Source of the DNA: Clostridia bacterium
Lineage (GTDB): Bacteria > Bacillota > Clostridia > Oscillospirales > Acutalibacteraceae
DNA length: 17,106 bases
Reading direction: 5' to 3'
Assembly (NCBI GenBank): GCA_017454565.1
Contig: JAFTCS010000294.1
Span: forward strand, 1 to 17,106
The position numbers and the translations under genes are program-made. Below the pieces are notes generated by a model. It did not search any database and was not told the origin of the DNA. It saw only the letters and a list, made by a program, of their open reading frames with translations. Below are positions 7,119 to 14,249 of the stretch, in pieces (within the stretch, counting starts at the first letter, position 1; every line of letters starts with the position of its first letter).

Positions 7119-7889
7119 TCAGCGGACGTTCTTGTCGAAGATTATGCGCAGACCTATGAGCAGAAGCTCGTTGTTAATGATTATCCTGTGTTTGCAGTAG
7201 GGAATGATGCTGGGGGCAAGTCCGCCGGTGGCAATTACTATGGGTTCACCTTCAAGCTCGGCGCTCATGCGGTCAACAAGACCGTCTATCATTGCAGCGT
7301 TGCCAAAGACAAGACCGGAGCGCATGCAGTCGGCGGTATTCGTGCCTATGGCGCGCTTCGGCGGATAAAGACCTATGCTCTGGAGCTGAGCGGCGTTGCG
7401 TGTGAGGGATTCCATAGACACCTTCACGCCGGGAGCAATTATTCCTCCGCGATAATTAGAATCCTTGTCCACTGTGCATATTGTGGTGGCGGTGCCCATG
7501 TCTATGACCATGAGCGGCTTGGGGTACAGCGCAATGGCGGCTACAGCACCGACTGCCAAGTCGCTTCCTAACTGCGCGGGGTTATCTATCATAATATTCA
7601 GTCCGGTTTTTATGCCAGGCCCTACAACCAGCGGTGATCTTCCGGTTACTTTCTGTACCGCCAGACGGAGAACCGGTGTAAGCTGCGGCACAACGGATGA
7701 GATTATTCCGCCCTCAAATGAGTCGGTCTCTATATTGTTAAGTTCTATAAGAGTCTTGAACTGCACAGCGTATTCATCATCGGTCTTGTTGTTGTCGGTG
7801 CTTATGCGGCAGAGGAACGGAATGTGAAAGTTTTCGTCCACTCCGCCGAAAACTATATTTGTGTTGCCTACATCAATCGCAAGTATCAT
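7119..7889 (-). CDS. coaX: Type III pantothenate kinase
   Basis: A 256-residue CoaX, which phosphorylates pantothenate to 4'-phosphopantothenate in the first step of coenzyme A synthesis. Type III enzymes belong to the ASKHA fold and need a monovalent cation. Signatures: D6-V-G-N-T-N at the N-terminus (phosphate loop and catalytic Asp), GPGIKTGLNI, DNPAQLGSDLAVGAVAA, VIDMGTATT, GGIIAPGV and VIATGGLA. Length is normal for the family. The reading frame stays open for 51 codons upstream, but the start at 7889 puts the DVGNTN motif at residue 6 and has AAAGGAG 8 nt away (7898-7904). This site overlaps the stop codon of the upstream mscS-type gene, so the two are probably cotranscribed and translationally coupled. 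It converges on lysC. Confidence 0.95.
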   Translation of the reverse strand: MILAIDVGNTNIVFGGVDENFHIPFLCRISTDNNKTDDEYAVQFKTLIELNNIETDSFEGGIISSVVPQLTPVLRLAVQKVTGRSPLVVGPGIKTGLNIMIDNPAQLGSDLAVGAVAAIALYPKPLMVIDMGTATTICTVDKDSNYRGGIIAPGVKVSMESLTRNAAQLQSIGLYPPKRAIGTNTADCMRSGLVFGNAAMIDGLVDRMSAELEGEPIVIATGGLAPSIIPYCKHRIIINNELLLIGLRIIFDKNVR

Positions 7890-7902
7890 TTTTATGTCTC
7901 CT

Positions 7903-8832
7903 TTATTGGTGCTCAATAAGTGCTTTCTTTTCGGCTTCAATAATATGAACGTCAAGCTGATTGAAGGGGATCTGAATATGATTTGCGTCGAGAGAATTTT
8001 TAATGCTCTCCTGCATATCCTCCATAACCTTCCAGTAATCATCTGACTTGACCCAGATCCACACGCTCAGGTCAACGCTGCTTTCGTTCAGAGTCTGCAC
8101 GGCCACACGGTTGTATTTTTCCTGAATGACCCGTTCATCATTGCGTATGAGCGTCATAATGACATCCCGCGCCTTTGAGATATCTTCGGAATAGGCAATA
8201 GGCACAATAAGGTCGATCCTACGCTCATCCATGACAAAATAATTGGTCACGTTGTTAGTGGTGAGTCTTGAATTCGGGATGAGTATTTCCTTGTTGTCGT
8301 ATGTGCAGAGGATGGTGTACATCATGTCGATCTTGACCACCTTGCCTTTAAGGCCCTCAGCTTCAATATAATCACCGATCTTGAAGCGTTGGTTGAGGAT
8401 TATAAGCGTACCGCTGGCCACGTTTGCAAGGCTGTCCTTTAGCGCAAGACCGACAGTTACGGCTGCTGCACCGATCGTTGTAATAAGCGTGGTAACGTCA
8501 AAGCCGACAGTCGATATCGCGCAGATTATTACAATGATTTTCAGTGCCACGTTTATCAGAGAGAGCAGAAACGCACAAACCGTGGGGTCCGCCTTGCTCT
8601 TTTCCATGGCCTTGCGTATTATTTTACAGATTATCCTGGTTATCCACCAACCCACAAGCAGTATCAGAAGTGCTGCAATAAAATTCGGCAATGAGGATAT
8701 GAACCAGTTGTAGGCATCCTCAAGCCAGCGCTGTGTTGCGGAAAGATTGTTTGAAAATTGATCGGTCAGGTTTGCCGCGCTGACCTGAGAGCTTGCCTGA
8801 ACGCTTGTCTGATCTGAAATTGAAAATAGCAT
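7903..8832 (-). CDS. Small mechanosensitive channel, MscS family
   Basis: A 309-residue inner-membrane channel that opens under membrane tension to release osmolytes. An amphipathic N-terminal stretch precedes three membrane helices: about 50-71 (FIAALLILLVGWW), 88-107 and a pore-lining helix at about 117-142 with the Gly/Ala-rich pattern TIGAAAVTVGLALKDSLANVASG. The MscS beta domain follows (RFKIGDYIEAEGLKGKVVKI, then DNKEILIPN), then the alpha/beta C-terminal domain. This is close to the E. coli MscS size of 286 residues. The ATG at 8832 was chosen over a GTG at 8841 because AGGA lies 11 nt upstream and the GTG sits almost on top of it. First gene of a pair with coaX, 13 nt apart. Confidence 0.93.
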   Translation of the reverse strand: MLFSISDQTSVQASSQVSAANLTDQFSNNLSATQRWLEDAYNWFISSLPNFIAALLILLVGWWITRIICKIIRKAMEKSKADPTVCAFLLSLINVALKIIVIICAISTVGFDVTTLITTIGAAAVTVGLALKDSLANVASGTLIILNQRFKIGDYIEAEGLKGKVVKIDMMYTILCTYDNKEILIPNSRLTTNNVTNYFVMDERRIDLIVPIAYSEDISKARDVIMTLIRNDERVIQEKYNRVAVQTLNESSVDLSVWIWVKSDDYWKVMEDMQESIKNSLDANHIQIPFNQLDVHIIEAEKKALIEHQ

Positions 8833-8866
8833 ACATACCACCGTCCTATAAAAGTGTCACAGGACG

Positions 8867-8875
8867 ATTATACCA
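8867..8875 (-). promoter_or_regulatory. Extended -10 promoter for mscS-coaX
   Basis: On the minus strand TGGTATAAT lies about 35 nt upstream of the mscS ATG, with a weak TTTACT as a -35 candidate 16 bp further up. The leader would be about 30 nt long. Confidence 0.55.
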
Positions 8876-8948
8876 TAATTTACAAAAAAGTAAAATAATA
8901 AATATCAAAAAAAGACATTTTGTTTGCAAAAAAACTTTTTTTATTGTA

Positions 8949-8957
8949 TGATATAAT
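8949..8957 (+). promoter_or_regulatory. Extended -10 promoter for the MORN protein operon
   Basis: TGATATAAT in an A/T-rich stretch, about 96 nt upstream of the ATG at 9053. No well-spaced -35 is seen. It sits back to back with the mscS promoter about 75 bp away, so the 220-bp space is a divergent promoter region. Confidence 0.5.
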
Positions 8958-9052
8958 ATATGAAGAATTTTTTACGATTGATAAAAGCGGCCGCCGAGCC
9001 GTTCTATTAACAGCTATGATAAGAACTTTTTCGCACGAAAGGGATTGTAAAT

Positions 9053-12000
9053 ATGGATCAGGTTATGACGCATAACATAAATAAGGATATTATTTTTTAC
9101 GGGGTGTACAGCACCACCTTTGATATGTGGAACGGCAGTGATGTGCTGTGTTCTGCAAGAAAGAGATTTTTCGAGACAGGAGAGAAGCAGAGGAAACGCA
9201 GCACCGTTAAGCTTGACGATGCCGCCTACAATTACAGCTATACTCTCGAAAGCGGTGCGCCGCTGAAATACAAGAGAACCAAGGGTGCAAAGCAGGTTGA
9301 GCATGTTGTTGAAATGCCGGACGGCTACGCTGTTGAACTGACTGACGACCTGCACCGTCCGGTAAGGAGAATATTTTTTAATTCCCGGCACTTATGGCTG
9401 CGCACCGAATATCTGAACGAGACAGACGGCAGCGTGGCTCTGCTTATTGCTTCGGCCGGCGATGATGAAAGACCGGCGATCATTCTCAAGGCGGCTTCAA
9501 AAAGCGAAATACTTATTCCTTTTGATGTCTCGCTTGACAAGGAACTTACCGGCCGGCTCAATATCCTCACCAGCGAGCCGAAGGTTTTTTGCGTGACAAG
9601 CTGCGGCAGCTTCTATTTTTGCACCGAGGACGAATATGCCGAGAGGAAGAACGCTCTCGACAAGCTTATTGCAGAGCAGAAAAGTGATAATGATGACTTT
9701 TCCGGGAGCGACACGCCATTTGCGGATTCCGACTTTGTTGTTGATACGGATGTTCTTGAAACCTCTTCCGGAGGCTTTGACCTGCGCAGCAGCAGGGAGA
9801 TACGGATAGACGAACCCGTACCGCTTGAAGAGGATATGCCGGAGATAACTGCCGCATCCTCAGAAACAGATCAGGAAAAGGAACCGGAATCAGATCATGA
9901 AATACCTGCGGCAGCTGAGCCGGGTACGGAAGCGTTTGCCGAAGAGATGGAAGTAAATCCGGAACAGGAAAAATCATCTGTATTTGTTGATGGTTTGATG
10001 GAAGAGAACATGCCGGAGACCGAAAAGACGGATGCGCCTGTAATTGCCGAAGATACGGAACAGAGTCCGGAGTCGGTGGAGGCGATCGCAGCAGCGGAAG
10101 AGATAAGCCCGGAAACAGAGACAGTACAGGAATCGGTAACAACTGAGACTCGGACAGAAGAGTTACAAGGTGAAAACAAGCCGGAAACAGATACAATACC
10201 GGTGCCGGCAATACCTGAAACTCATGCGGAAGATGGACAGAGTGTGGCTGATCCGTCAGCAGAACCGGAAGAGCCGATTATAACCGGGTCAAAGAAAGCC
10301 GCAGCCGGATATTTCTCCGAGGAGGCAGCGGAGCCTGTGGAGGATGCCATTTTCGGAACAGCGGAGGAAATTTCAGAGGAGCCTGCCGTCAGAGGCTGCG
10401 CTTTTGCAGGAGAGTGTCCGTTTGAAACGACTGACAAAAAATGCATAGAGTCCGGCGACAAGAAATATTATTACTTCGGTGAGCTGAAGGACGGCATGCG
10501 CAGCGGCAGAGGACGTACGGTTATGTCTGACGGTGAAACGGCATACGAGGGCGACTACCTTGACGACAAGCGGGACGGTTTTGGTGTTTATTACTACCGT
10601 TCGGGCAGGCTGTGCTATGCCGGAAACTGGAAAGATAACAAGCGTGATGGACTGGGAGCAGCGTTTTCGCCTGCGGACGGCAGCGTTGTCGTTGGCAGGT
10701 GGAGCGGCGACAGTTCGGTGGAGGTCGCATCCCATTTTGACAGCAGCGGCAGACTGCTTTTTACGGGCACAGTAAAGGGCGGCAGGAAAAACGGTGCCGG
10801 TATGACCTACGACCCGGCAGGCAAGACATATTTTGTGGGCAAATTCAAAGACGGCGTTTTTCTTGAACAGGGTACCCAGTTCAGTGCAGAGGGCGAGCTG
10901 CTATATACCGGCGGCTATAAAAACAACTGCCGCAGCGGTCAGGGCACGTCATACACATCAGACGGCGCCGTGAAATATAAGGGCGGATGGTTCAACAATA
11001 AATACGATGGTGAAGGCACTCTTCATCTTGACAACGGCAGTACTATTGCGGGCAGTTTCAAGAACGGCAGGGCTAACGGCAGATGTACCCTGACTGACAA
11101 AACCGGCAGAGCAGTCTACACAGGAAATTTCGTTGACGATGTTTACAACGGCACCGGCAGACTTTTCCTTGAGGATGGCGGTTATGTAGAGGGACGCTTT
11201 GCAGACGGCGAACCGGAGGGCGTATTCAGCGAGTATGATTCGGAAAGCCGGCTTGTCTACTGCGGCGACTGGACCAACAGACGCAGGAACGGCAAGGGTA
11301 TCGTTTACAAAAACGGTGAAAAGCTATATGAGGGCGAACTGAAAGACTCTATCTATGAGGGTCAGGGCAAGCTTTACAGAAACGGCAGTCCGGTTTATAC
11401 CGGCGGCTTTTCAAACGGAATGAGAGACGGCTTCGGCGTTGAGTACCGGAACGGCTCGCCTGCATACAAGGGCATGTGGAAAAACGACTGCTACAACGGT
11501 TTCGGAGTATTATACAGCAATAACGAGGCAAAATTTGTGGGAAGCTTCTCCGGCGGCATGATGGACGGCAGAATAAACGAGATCAAAGATCACGCTGTTG
11601 TCAGGAAATCCCTTTACAAAAGCGGGGAGCTTACATATACCTGTGAATATTCCTCAAACGGAGAGCTTGTATATTACGGCAGCATCAGCGGCAATATGAG
11701 AAGCGGCATGGGCTGCACGTTCCTGCCGAATTCGGAAAAGCAGTTTGAGGGCATTTTCCGGAACAACGAGCCTGACAAACCTATGAAGGTGCTTTTCAAG
11801 GAGCTTTCGGAGCTGCCGCAGTGTACCGAGCTGAACAACACCGAATACGAGCTTTACCGCCGCACACCGGAATACATAATCGAAAAGGGTATAACGGTAG
11901 ACGGCACAGCAGGCATATACACCGGACGTCTCAGAAACGGAGTTCCCGACGGCAGCGGCACCATGCTTTATTCCGACCATCGCTATACCGGATTTTTCTC

Positions 12001-12142
12001 CGACGGCAAACCTGAGGGAGAGGGTATCGTATATATGCGTGACGGCGAGGAGCACAAGGGCTTCTTCTCTGTTCGCCCGTTCCCGGACTGCAAGACTATG
12101 ATACTTTCAGACATTACCTATTTCTATAAGGAAATCAACTGA
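9053..12142 (+). CDS. Large MORN-repeat protein with acidic linker
   Basis: A 1029-residue protein with no signal peptide and no membrane helix, hence probably cytosolic. Three parts are visible. Residues 1 to about 205 form a compact, mixed-charge domain I do not recognise. Residues about 209-446 are low-complexity, rich in Glu, Pro, Thr and Ala and strongly acidic, probably disordered. From about 470 to 1015 run some 20 MORN-type repeats of 23-24 residues (YxGxxKxGxxxGxGxxxxxxG), for example around G476, with a few degenerate units and one non-repeat insertion at about 913-950. Three Cys (449, 455, 464) sit at the hinge before the repeats. MORN repeats form beta-hairpin rods; in eukaryotes they serve as scaffolds and have been linked to lipids, while bacterial roles are mostly unknown. 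AAAGGGA lies 8 nt before the ATG. A HAD phosphatase follows after 16 nt, suggesting cotranscription. Function unknown. Confidence 0.9.
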   Translation: MDQVMTHNINKDIIFYGVYSTTFDMWNGSDVLCSARKRFFETGEKQRKRSTVKLDDAAYNYSYTLESGAPLKYKRTKGAKQVEHVVEMPDGYAVELTDDLHRPVRRIFFNSRHLWLRTEYLNETDGSVALLIASAGDDERPAIILKAASKSEILIPFDVSLDKELTGRLNILTSEPKVFCVTSCGSFYFCTEDEYAERKNALDKLIAEQKSDNDDFSGSDTPFADSDFVVDTDVLETSSGGFDLRSSREIRIDEPVPLEEDMPEITAASSETDQEKEPESDHEIPAAAEPGTEAFAEEMEVNPEQEKSSVFVDGLMEENMPETEKTDAPVIAEDTEQSPESVEAIAAAEEISPETETVQESVTTETRTEELQGENKPETDTIPVPAIPETHAEDGQSVADPSAEPEEPIITGSKKAAAGYFSEEAAEPVEDAIFGTAEEISEEPAVRGCAFAGECPFETTDKKCIESGDKKYYYFGELKDGMRSGRGRTVMSDGETAYEGDYLDDKRDGFGVYYYRSGRLCYAGNWKDNKRDGLGAAFSPADGSVVVGRWSGDSSVEVASHFDSSGRLLFTGTVKGGRKNGAGMTYDPAGKTYFVGKFKDGVFLEQGTQFSAEGELLYTGGYKNNCRSGQGTSYTSDGAVKYKGGWFNNKYDGEGTLHLDNGSTIAGSFKNGRANGRCTLTDKTGRAVYTGNFVDDVYNGTGRLFLEDGGYVEGRFADGEPEGVFSEYDSESRLVYCGDWTNRRRNGKGIVYKNGEKLYEGELKDSIYEGQGKLYRNGSPVYTGGFSNGMRDGFGVEYRNGSPAYKGMWKNDCYNGFGVLYSNNEAKFVGSFSGGMMDGRINEIKDHAVVRKSLYKSGELTYTCEYSSNGELVYYGSISGNMRSGMGCTFLPNSEKQFEGIFRNNEPDKPMKVLFKELSELPQCTELNNTEYELYRRTPEYIIEKGITVDGTAGIYTGRLRNGVPDGSGTMLYSDHRYTGFFSDGKPEGEGIVYMRDGEEHKGFFSVRPFPDCKTMILSDITYFYKEIN

Positions 12143-12158
12143 TGGAAGAGGTGTATTT

Positions 12159-12983
12159 ATGAAAACCCTTTATGTCAGCGACCTTGACGGTACCCTGCTC
12201 AATAATAAAGCGCAGCTTACGGAAACTTCCCGCGGCATGATATGTCCACTTATAAAAGAGGGTATGCTTTTCACGGTTGCCACCGCCAGAAGCCAGTCGG
12301 CAATAAAGTATCTTCGTGATCTTGATGTGCAGATCCCAAGCATACATCTCAACGGTGTACTTATCTACGATAACAAAAGAAAAAGCTACATAGACTGCGT
12401 TTCTATGGACACACCTACCGCTCAGGAGATAATCAGGATATTGAAATTCTTTGACAGGATGAGCTTTGTCTACACGTTTGACAGCGAGTGTGGTATCAAC
12501 GTTGCCTTTGAACGGCTTACAAATGACATAGAGCGGAATTTTTTTGAGGTGCGTAAAAACGAGGACTACAAGAGCTTCCGTCAGGTGGAAAACATAACCG
12601 CCGCAGATGATGACAAGATAATCTATTTCACAATGATAGATGAATATGAGCGTCTGAAACCTATTTATGAAGAAATATGCAGACTGCCAAAAGCGAAAGC
12701 TGCACTTTACAGCGATAATTATTCTGATCTGTATTTCCTTGAGATATTCAGTGCAGACGCTACAAAAGCGTCCGGCGTACTGAAGCTGAAAAAGCTTTTG
12801 GGAGCTGAACGGGTGGTTACTTTCGGAGATAACCTGAATGATCTTGAAATGCTGCGGGTCTCTGATTTCGGCATTGCTGTGGGCGATGCTGTTGCCGAAG
12901 TGCGCAAAAAGGCCGATCTGGTGATCGGCGAAAGCAGTCAGGACGGCGTGGCAAAATACCTGCGGGATAATTATGTGCCCTAA
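12159..12983 (+). CDS. Cof-type HAD-superfamily hydrolase
   Basis: A 274-residue HAD phosphatase of the Cof/YbiV group (type IIB cap), a family that hydrolyses sugar phosphates, flavin mononucleotide or similar small phosphates in the cytosol. Motif I is D8-L-D10-G-T with the nucleophile D8. Motif II is T42 in ATARS, motif III is K203 in DATKASGV, and motif IV is G223-D224-N-x-N-D228. The cap domain lies between about 85 and 185. Length is typical (260-280). GAGGTG lies 5 nt upstream of the ATG, and the gene begins 16 nt after the MORN protein stop, so they likely share a transcript ending at the hairpin at 13000-13035. The substrate cannot be read from the sequence. Confidence 0.9.
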   Translation: MKTLYVSDLDGTLLNNKAQLTETSRGMICPLIKEGMLFTVATARSQSAIKYLRDLDVQIPSIHLNGVLIYDNKRKSYIDCVSMDTPTAQEIIRILKFFDRMSFVYTFDSECGINVAFERLTNDIERNFFEVRKNEDYKSFRQVENITAADDDKIIYFTMIDEYERLKPIYEEICRLPKAKAALYSDNYSDLYFLEIFSADATKASGVLKLKKLLGAERVVTFGDNLNDLEMLRVSDFGIAVGDAVAEVRKKADLVIGESSQDGVAKYLRDNYVP

Positions 12984-12999
12984 TATTAATAAATAAAGG

Positions 13000-13035
13000 A
13001 AAAGCCATGGTAAGAAATATCTCACCATGGCTTTT
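13000..13035. terminator. Bidirectional terminator between HAD and acyltransferase genes
   Basis: A perfect 12-bp stem, AAAAGCCATGGT (13000-13011) with ACCATGGCTTTT (13024-13035), extends further with one mismatch. T-runs occur on both sides. It serves the rightward HAD gene, and it starts 1 base after the stop of the leftward acyltransferase gene. Confidence 0.85.
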
Positions 13036-13036
13036 G

Positions 13037-14086
13037 TCATGTCTTAGTATATTTTTTCTTTTTCAGGAACCTGCCGTCGATTATCCAGTCTGCGCCCTTT
13101 TCTACAAAGCGGAAAAGCAGTGCGAGGGGAATGGTTGCGGCAAAACAGGCAATGAAGTAAACATACTTGTCCGGAATAAGGTTTTTCAACACGATCATGG
13201 GTATCCGCTGCAAAATGTATATCTCAAAAACATATTTGCCGAGGAAAGAAAGTATTGGATTTCCAAACCTGACCTTGAGTGAGATCGCTAACAGCAGTAC
13301 GATGCCGGCAAGCACAAAGACCTCGTAGGCAGTCATTTTGTTCTTGTCCATTGACGAAAACACGATCGCGACTGTTCCGACTGTGGCAAGGATAAGATAA
13401 TTCATGCTGCTTGAGCGTATCCAGCGGCGAAAATGAGGCTCAATGAGAGCAAAAAGCATTCCCATGAAATAGGCTATGGCGGTGTTGTACCAGTAGGGCT
13501 GTTTAAAGAATGACATGGTTACTAAAAAGGCAAGGGTCAGGAGTCCCATGATGTACAAACCGACCTTGTAGTTTTTGCCCACAAAGCGGAAGCTGAAAAA
13601 TGTCAGAATGTACAGCACCAGTGTGTCAAAAATGTACCAGTTGCTGTTGCCGATACCTTCCCAGCCAAAAAACGATAAGAAAACGACCCAAGGGTCATGT
13701 GAGATACCCATTACCGCATTGGTAATGACGAACAGTGACACAGCCAGAGCAAAGTGCACCCAGATTTTCGGGAAACGCTTTGTCATTATCGAGTTAACGT
13801 ATGATGTTCCCTTTTTTGTGATGGAGAGCATTATGCCGTAGCCTGAAAAGAAAAGGAATGGTACGACAATGAGCTGACCGTTCCATTTGCCTATGGCATT
13901 GTAAACCATATCGAACTGATCGAGCTTGACATACCCCTTGTAATGCTGTATGAATACCAGCAGAACGAAAAATCCGTTTATGCACTGGGTCTGCTTATGG
14001 GAGATGTAATCTTCATTAATGCGCACAACAAAAAAACGTGCGCCTATGAGGAAAATTGCAATAAAAGAAAAATATATGAAGTCCAG
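13037..14086 (-). CDS. Acyltransferase-3 family membrane protein
   Basis: A 349-residue integral membrane protein with about ten hydrophobic helices, fitting the acyltransferase 3 family (OafA/YrhL-like) that O-acylates sugars of surface polysaccharides or peptidoglycan. The family layout is visible: a conserved His in the first third (FIQH48), then VPFLFFSGYGIML, then a WYIFDTLVLYIL segment, and a final helix followed by a basic tail. The acceptor is unknown. The start is unusual: no ATG exists in the first 60 codons. AAGGAG (14095-14100) is 8 nt from a CTG at 14086 that would give MDFIYF at the N-terminus. The GTG at 14095 lies inside the ribosome binding site and is unlikely. No neighbour points to a polysaccharide cluster. 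Confidence 0.8.
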   Translation of the reverse strand: MDFIYFSFIAIFLIGARFFVVRINEDYISHKQTQCINGFFVLLVFIQHYKGYVKLDQFDMVYNAIGKWNGQLIVVPFLFFSGYGIMLSITKKGTSYVNSIMTKRFPKIWVHFALAVSLFVITNAVMGISHDPWVVFLSFFGWEGIGNSNWYIFDTLVLYILTFFSFRFVGKNYKVGLYIMGLLTLAFLVTMSFFKQPYWYNTAIAYFMGMLFALIEPHFRRWIRSSSMNYLILATVGTVAIVFSSMDKNKMTAYEVFVLAGIVLLLAISLKVRFGNPILSFLGKYVFEIYILQRIPMIVLKNLIPDKYVYFIACFAATIPLALLFRFVEKGADWIIDGRFLKKKKYTKT

Positions 14087-14094
14087 ACAAATCA

Positions 14095-14100
14095 CTCCTT
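14095..14100 (-). promoter_or_regulatory. Ribosome binding site that sets a CTG start
   Basis: AAGGAG on the minus strand. The only start-like codon in frame at a normal distance (8 nt) is the CTG at 14086. An in-frame ATT is only 2 nt away, and the GTG overlaps the site. Confidence 0.55.
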
Positions 14101-14150
14101 TGCTCAGACCCGGGAAAATTTACGGAAAAACATTATTTTGCATAATACTT

Positions 14151-14182
14151 AAGGAAGCACTGATTAAATCCGGTGATTCCTT
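14151..14182. repeat. Short imperfect palindrome
   Basis: AAGGAAGCACTG at the left pairs imperfectly with CCGGTGATTCCTT at the right. It sits in the intergenic space between the acyltransferase start and the kinase-like gene end, next to a terminator hairpin. It is possibly a remnant of a dispersed repeat. Confidence 0.35.
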
Positions 14183-14189
14183 ATAATTA

Positions 14190-14223
14190 AGGCACGGTCT
14201 ACCGGAACAGGTGAACCGTGCCT
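14190..14223 (-). terminator. Hairpin downstream of the PASTA protein gene
   Basis: A 14-bp stem with two adjacent mismatches (14190-14203 with 14210-14223) and a 6-nt loop lies 27 nt after the kinase-like gene stop. The following minus-strand bases are A/T-rich but not a pure T-run, so termination is probable rather than certain. Confidence 0.55.
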
Positions 14224-14249
14224 AAAACTATATCAGATTTTTATTCGGA

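Noticed and set aside
7095..7571. A 158-codon plus-strand open frame over coaX
   Set aside because: Antisense to a well-supported CoaX. It begins inside an intergenic repeat and has no ribosome binding site.
12135..13040. A 301-codon open frame on the minus strand opposite the HAD gene
   Set aside because: It lies fully antisense to a gene with all four HAD motifs and a ribosome binding site. It has no recognisable domain and crosses the terminator hairpin.
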